Below, piece after piece: positions 60,771 through 64,000 of a DNA stretch of 64,000 bases. The position numbers and the translations under genes are program-made. Positions within the stretch are counted from its first letter, which is position 1, and each line of letters opens with the position of its first letter. The stretch is from contig CBFGTM010000007.1 in NCBI GenBank assembly GCA_965652025.1, positions 25,311 to 89,310 of the forward strand, written 5' to 3'. Below the pieces are notes generated by a model that searched no databases, was not told the origin of the DNA, and saw only the letters and a list, made by a program, of their open reading frames with translations. The DNA comes from CAVVWJ01 sp965652025 (GTDB lineage Bacteria; Gemmatimonadota; Gemmatimonadetes; Gemmatimonadales; GWC2-71-9).

Positions 60771-61939
60771 CCATCATCGGCGCTGGGCCCGCGGGATTAA
60801 CGGCGGCCATCGCGGCTGCTCAGCGTGGCCTCAGGGCAACCGTATTCGAACGGGCCGACGTCATTGCTCGCGTCGGCGGCGGCATCGTTGTTCACAGCAA
60901 CGGGTTGCGTGTGCTGGATCGACTTGGCTTGCTCGATTCATTCAAGCCCATGATGATGCCATGCAGCACACTCACGCTGCAGCTCGGCGATGGTCACATG
61001 CTCGTGACCGACTACAGCGCGCTGCCGATCCCGCACAACTATTTGGCCGTCGTGTTGCGGCATCAACTCCACACCTTCTTGCTCGCTGCGGCCGAGAAGA
61101 TCGCGACCATTCATTTGGGTCGTCATTGCACCGCAGTCGAAGAGTTGCCAGATCATGTCCGGCTCAGCTTCGATTCGGGCGAACCGCTCGAGTGCGGTAT
61201 CGCGCTTGGCGCAGACGGCGCTCATTCAATAGTACGCAAGTCGCTTCCCATTACCGCGACGACCCGGACAGCTGGCGACGCGTACTTGCGCGGCGTGAGT
61301 GAATGCGAGAGCGATGTAGCCGAAGTGCGCGAAATCTGGGGCGTTGACGGTCGACGATTCGGGATCGCGCCGCTTACGCAGGGCCGAACCTATTTCTACT
61401 GCTCGGCCCCACGCGGCAGGTGGCATGAGGTCCGGAGAGAATCCCTGGTCGCCTGGATCAAGAGTTGGCGACCGTTCGGCCGCCGGGTCAGCGATGTGCT
61501 GCATCACGTGAAAGACTGGGCCCAGGTCAACTACGATGAACCCGAGCAAGTCCAGGTCGCGCGATGGTACTGCGAGCGAACGTTTTTGATCGGCGACGCC
61601 GCGCATGCGATGACGCCCAACTACGGCCAAGGCGCGAATGCCGCGATGGTAGATGCGGTCGTCCTGGCAGCGCTGCTTGCGCGCTCCATGGAACAGCAAG
61701 GCTTCCTGACCGATGTTGGCGCGCAGTACGAGTTTATCCGTCGCGAATTCGTCGAACGCACCCAATCAGCGGCATGGCGGCTTGGGCAGGTCGCTCAGTG
61801 GACGTCACCTGCGATGCGGCTTCTTCGCGACTCGGCGTTCTCAGCGTTGTCGCGCTTTCAATCTCTCAGGCGGCGTGATCTGCTCCTCTTCGCTGGCTAC
61901 AACCCGGCCGAGAATCCGTTTCTCGAACGAGCGACGTGA
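60722..61939 (+). CDS. FAD-dependent aromatic-type monooxygenase
   Basis: The ATG at 60722 lies 49 bp inside the preceding gene; the frame is open further up but only as a shadow. The 405-residue protein has the group A flavoprotein motifs: LAIIGAGPAGLTAAIAAAQRG with VFERAD, the GADGAHSIVRKSL DG motif, and FLIGDAAHAMTPNYGQGAN (GD motif). These mark PHBH-like hydroxylases and related enzymes. It is coupled to the FMO gene, so the two probably act in one short oxidative pathway. The substrate is unknown. Confidence 0.88.
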   Translation: MAESIPESGWGEAPTLAIIGAGPAGLTAAIAAAQRGLRATVFERADVIARVGGGIVVHSNGLRVLDRLGLLDSFKPMMMPCSTLTLQLGDGHMLVTDYSALPIPHNYLAVVLRHQLHTFLLAAAEKIATIHLGRHCTAVEELPDHVRLSFDSGEPLECGIALGADGAHSIVRKSLPITATTRTAGDAYLRGVSECESDVAEVREIWGVDGRRFGIAPLTQGRTYFYCSAPRGRWHEVRRESLVAWIKSWRPFGRRVSDVLHHVKDWAQVNYDEPEQVQVARWYCERTFLIGDAAHAMTPNYGQGANAAMVDAVVLAALLARSMEQQGFLTDVGAQYEFIRREFVERTQSAAWRLGQVAQWTSPAMRLLRDSAFSALSRFQSLRRRDLLLFAGYNPAENPFLERAT

Positions 61940-62008
61940 AGGAACTGTACCGGCATGCGCTTCGGGCCGATGCGCGCCAATATGGGCCAGACGGCGAAGG
62001 AGACCCCG

Positions 62009-62593
62009 ATGCCACAGATCTCGACGCAAGAGTTCGAACGGCTGCCACTGCGGGTTCACGACCTTCTTGCCGGCGTGCCGCTCCATGACGTGTGGACCGT
62101 CGATCTGCCGCGGATGCGCTCCGGCATCACCCTAAATGAGTTTGTGCGCACGGCAGGCGGGCGTCCGTACACACTCTCGTCGGTCGTGCGCGCGCTCCTA
62201 AACATCCGCTTCTTCGTCGGTTGGCTCCTGGGTTGGGATCGGGAGCGCGCCGCAACCGCATGGGAAAGCTTCGCTACACGCCTGACACCCGCCGATCTCT
62301 CGAAGTCCCTTACGCCGGCGGGCACGCGCGAGGGACGTTTCCGCGTCGTCTACCGCTTCGAAAACGAGCAGCTCCTCGAATTGATCAACCGTACCGCCCA
62401 CGCCGCGGCGCTAAGCGCCCTCGTCGAAACGGCACATGGCTACCGCTTCTATTTCGGCATTTACGTGCGCAGGGTCGGCCGCTTCACGCCGGTCTACATG
62501 GCCCTGATTGACCCGTTCCGCAAGCTGGTGGTATATCCGTCACTCCTACGCGCCGTGCGCGCGACTTGGAACCAGACCTTCGGCACAGCTTGA
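62009..62593 (+). CDS. DUF2867-like protein
   Basis: I choose the ATG at 62009, with AAGGAG six bases upstream; an earlier in-frame start at 61955 has no support. The 194-residue protein reads RVHDLLAGVPLHDVWTVDLP, then SSVVRALLNIRFFVGWLLGW and LIDPFRKLVVYPSLLRAVR. The conserved final helix after a beta-rich middle resembles DUF2867. The family is often linked to oxidoreductases. It is the last gene before the distal tRNA-end copy, and is probably co-transcribed with the two monooxygenases. Confidence 0.7.
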   Translation: MPQISTQEFERLPLRVHDLLAGVPLHDVWTVDLPRMRSGITLNEFVRTAGGRPYTLSSVVRALLNIRFFVGWLLGWDRERAATAWESFATRLTPADLSKSLTPAGTREGRFRVVYRFENEQLLELINRTAHAAALSALVETAHGYRFYFGIYVRRVGRFTPVYMALIDPFRKLVVYPSLLRAVRATWNQTFGTA

Positions 62594-62728
62594 AGGCGCG
62601 CCGCACTGGGCGTCTTCTCGGATCCGAGCAGAACGTCCGCACTGTGGTTTCTGTGTGCCGTTTGTGTGCCAACTCGCCGAAACCTGGCCGAACATGGTGC
62701 GCTCAATCAGACTGCAGTGTCAGGTGGC

Positions 62729-62754
62729 CTTCGGCTCGAGCCCAGGAGGGGCAA
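62729..62754. other. Distal tRNA-Gln 3'-end copy (att-like site 5)
   Basis: TCGAGCCCAGGAGGGGCAA (62736-62754) is identical to the last 19 bases of tRNA-Gln, and the 22 bases from 62729 are identical to the copy at 58349. A hairpin follows at once, as after a genuine tRNA end. This is the best candidate for the outer attachment site of the island. Confidence 0.82.
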
Positions 62755-62759
62755 TGAAG

Positions 62760-62790
62760 GAGTCGGCAGGCATTTACGCCTTGCCGACTC
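62760..62790 (+). terminator. Hairpin after the distal tRNA-end copy
   Basis: The stem GAGTCGGCA/TGCCGACTC has nine perfect pairs and a 13-base loop, followed by TTTGCC. It is probably the original tRNA trailer terminator displaced by integration. Confidence 0.65.
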
Positions 62791-63077
62791 TTTGCCTTAC
62801 GGGCCCCGCTAGTCAGTTTCTCAGTCTGTCTCTCACGCCACTGCAACTTCCGATGTCGCCATAGCCACCTCCCTCCGCTTGCGGGTTTCACTGGTCACGG
62901 CAAGGATTGGAGCCGGGTCGCCGTCACTCCAGCGGCCATGGTCAGACCGGTGAGCCGGGTGCTCGGTCATTGTGGTGCCCGACGCTTGACAGCCGCCAGT
63001 CACGTTCCTCTTATGTTCTCTTTGTAGACTCATCATCACCCGCCCCCACCACACGTCCGCCGCGGACACGGCTCGCC

Positions 63078-64000
63078 ATGGACACTGCCACAATCCTTCA
63101 TGCGGACCTGGACGCGTTCTACGCCACGGTCGAACAGATGCTCGATCCATCCCTCAAGGGGAAGCCGATCGCGGTAGGGGGTGGCGTGGTGCTCGCGGCG
63201 TCTTATGAAGCGAAGGCCTTCGGCGTCCGCGGCGGCATGCCGGGTCGGCGGGCGCGAGCGCTTTGCCCCGACCTGGTCTTCGTCGGCGGGCACTTCAAGG
63301 AGTACCAACGGCTCGGCGACGCCGCGATCAGGGTACTGGGCGACTTCACGCCGCTGGTCGAGCGGATCTCGATCGACGAGGTTTTCGCCGTCGTCGCAGG
63401 CTGCCCGCACCTCTTCGGTACGCCCGCCGTTATCGCGGCGGCGATCCGCCGACGGGTGCGCGACGAACTGGCCCTTCCCATCTCCGTCGGCGTCGCCAGC
63501 ACAAAACACCTCGCCAAGATCGCCTCGCAGGTCGCCAAGCCCGACGGGCTGGTTGTCGTCGACCCGGGGGGCGAGCTCGCCTTCCTGCATGATTTGCCGG
63601 TGGAGATGATGTGGGGCGTCGGCCCGGCGACCAGGGCACGACTCGCCGAAAGCGGCATCGCTACGATCGGCGACCTGGCAAAGAGCGCCCCAGCCGCGAT
63701 TACCCGGCTTCTCGGCCACGCCGCGGGCGAGAGGCTGGCCGCCCTCGCCTGGAACCGCGACCCTCGCGCCATCCGGACCCATGTCCACGCCCACTCGGCC
63801 GGAGCGCAATCGGCGCTCGGCCGAAGGCCGGTCGAGGACCCGATCATCCGCCGGGCGCTCCGCCACCTGGCCGACCGGGTCGGCTCGCGCCTGCGGGCAA
63901 AGGGCAAAGCCGGACGGACCGTGACGGTGCGGGTGCGCTTCGGCGACCTCCGCTCGGTTACCCACGCCGTGACGCTGCCGCAACCCGTCGCCGCGACTGC
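63078..64000 (+). CDS. dinB: DNA polymerase IV (Y family), cut by window edge
   Basis: About 307 codons are open to the right edge with no stop. The sequence starts MDTATILHADLDAFYATVEQ, with the metal aspartate D10 and steric-gate region F14/Y15, and has the catalytic pair in ISIDEVF (D100, E101). The palm, the VGVASTKHLAKIASQVAKP block and the thumb (WGVGPATRARLAESGIATIGDLA) are all present, and the little-finger domain has begun. It copies damaged DNA at low fidelity. It is just outside the tRNA-Gln island; no LexA box was recognised upstream. Confidence 0.93.
   Translation, partial: MDTATILHADLDAFYATVEQMLDPSLKGKPIAVGGGVVLAASYEAKAFGVRGGMPGRRARALCPDLVFVGGHFKEYQRLGDAAIRVLGDFTPLVERISIDEVFAVVAGCPHLFGTPAVIAAAIRRRVRDELALPISVGVASTKHLAKIASQVAKPDGLVVVDPGGELAFLHDLPVEMMWGVGPATRARLAESGIATIGDLAKSAPAAITRLLGHAAGERLAALAWNRDPRAIRTHVHAHSAGAQSALGRRPVEDPIIRRALRHLADRVGSRLRAKGKAGRTVTVRVRFGDLRSVTHAVTLPQPVAAT

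Larger units (their letters stand above)
62594..63077. other. 484-bp gap at the right end of the island
   Basis: The gap holds a short direct repeat of TGTGTGCC (about 62651 and 62662), the distal tRNA-end copy (62729-62754) and a hairpin (62760-62790). From 62800 to 63077 I see no gene or clear signal except the region in front of the polymerase gene. Confidence 0.6.

Noticed and set aside
62833..63150. A minus-strand frame in the gap before dinB.
   Set aside because: It overlaps the polymerase start and has shadow-like composition with no domain.

Overview
The window is GC-rich bacterial chromosome with dense, mostly directional genes, many four-base start/stop overlaps (ATGA, GTGA, TTGA), and frequent GTG or TTG starts. 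Large TPR-Ser/Thr kinases, an M13 peptidase, secreted beta-barrel proteins, an outer-membrane export barrel and an MlaE/F/D system point to a Gram-negative, diderm heterotroph. The style fits Gemmatimonadota best, but that is inference: there is no rRNA or phylogenetic marker here.

Layout. 1-5192: a SNF2 helicase (cut by the left edge) and an N6-adenine methylase, a restriction or defence-type pair. 5316-11065: a secreted protein, a CrtQ-like glycosyltransferase, an RsbRD-N-like protein, an LD-carboxypeptidase, then a hydrolase/SDR/CoA-pyrophosphatase run. 11110-16327: a DtxR/MntR-type regulator with its own promoter and palindromic operator, MntH, a Tat-exported two-domain multicopper oxidase, a ZIP permease with an extracytoplasmic domain, and an outer-membrane-type barrel. 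17357-21538: an AttEFGH-like ABC cassette. 22565-31806: a probable exopolysaccharide synthesis/export locus (TPR plus YaiO-like barrel, HEAT protein, membrane GT2, histidine kinase, response regulator, TPR-glycosidase). 31811-41540: housekeeping and assorted genes (NTF2-like, DUF4384, M13 peptidase, NadE, thioesterase, patatin, CBS, DUF2203, MutY). 41603-46831: mlaE-mlaF-mlaD, ribonuclease Z, an unknown lipoprotein, DUF6265. 46925-53778: an ECF sigma factor with a cupin anti-sigma factor, a secreted TPR protein and a giant TPR-kinase.

From 53975 come tRNA-Ala(CGC) and tRNA-Gln(CTG), followed by about 8.6 kb in which pieces of the tRNA-Gln 3' end recur at 55551, 58349, 58854 and 62729. Between them lie two decayed tyrosine-recombinase remnants and small cargo modules: ArsR/SRPBCC, a second TPR-kinase, DUF4287, and a flavin monooxygenase/FAD monooxygenase/DUF2867 group. 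This looks like repeated accretion of elements at one tRNA. A Y-family DNA polymerase begins at 63078 and runs off the right edge.

A second genome-scale signal is a dispersed family of degenerate 7-8 bp tandem repeats (GTAAGCGG/GTGAGCGG types). They often occur as inverted pairs at gene borders, reach into signal-peptide codons, and form the interdomain linker of NadE.
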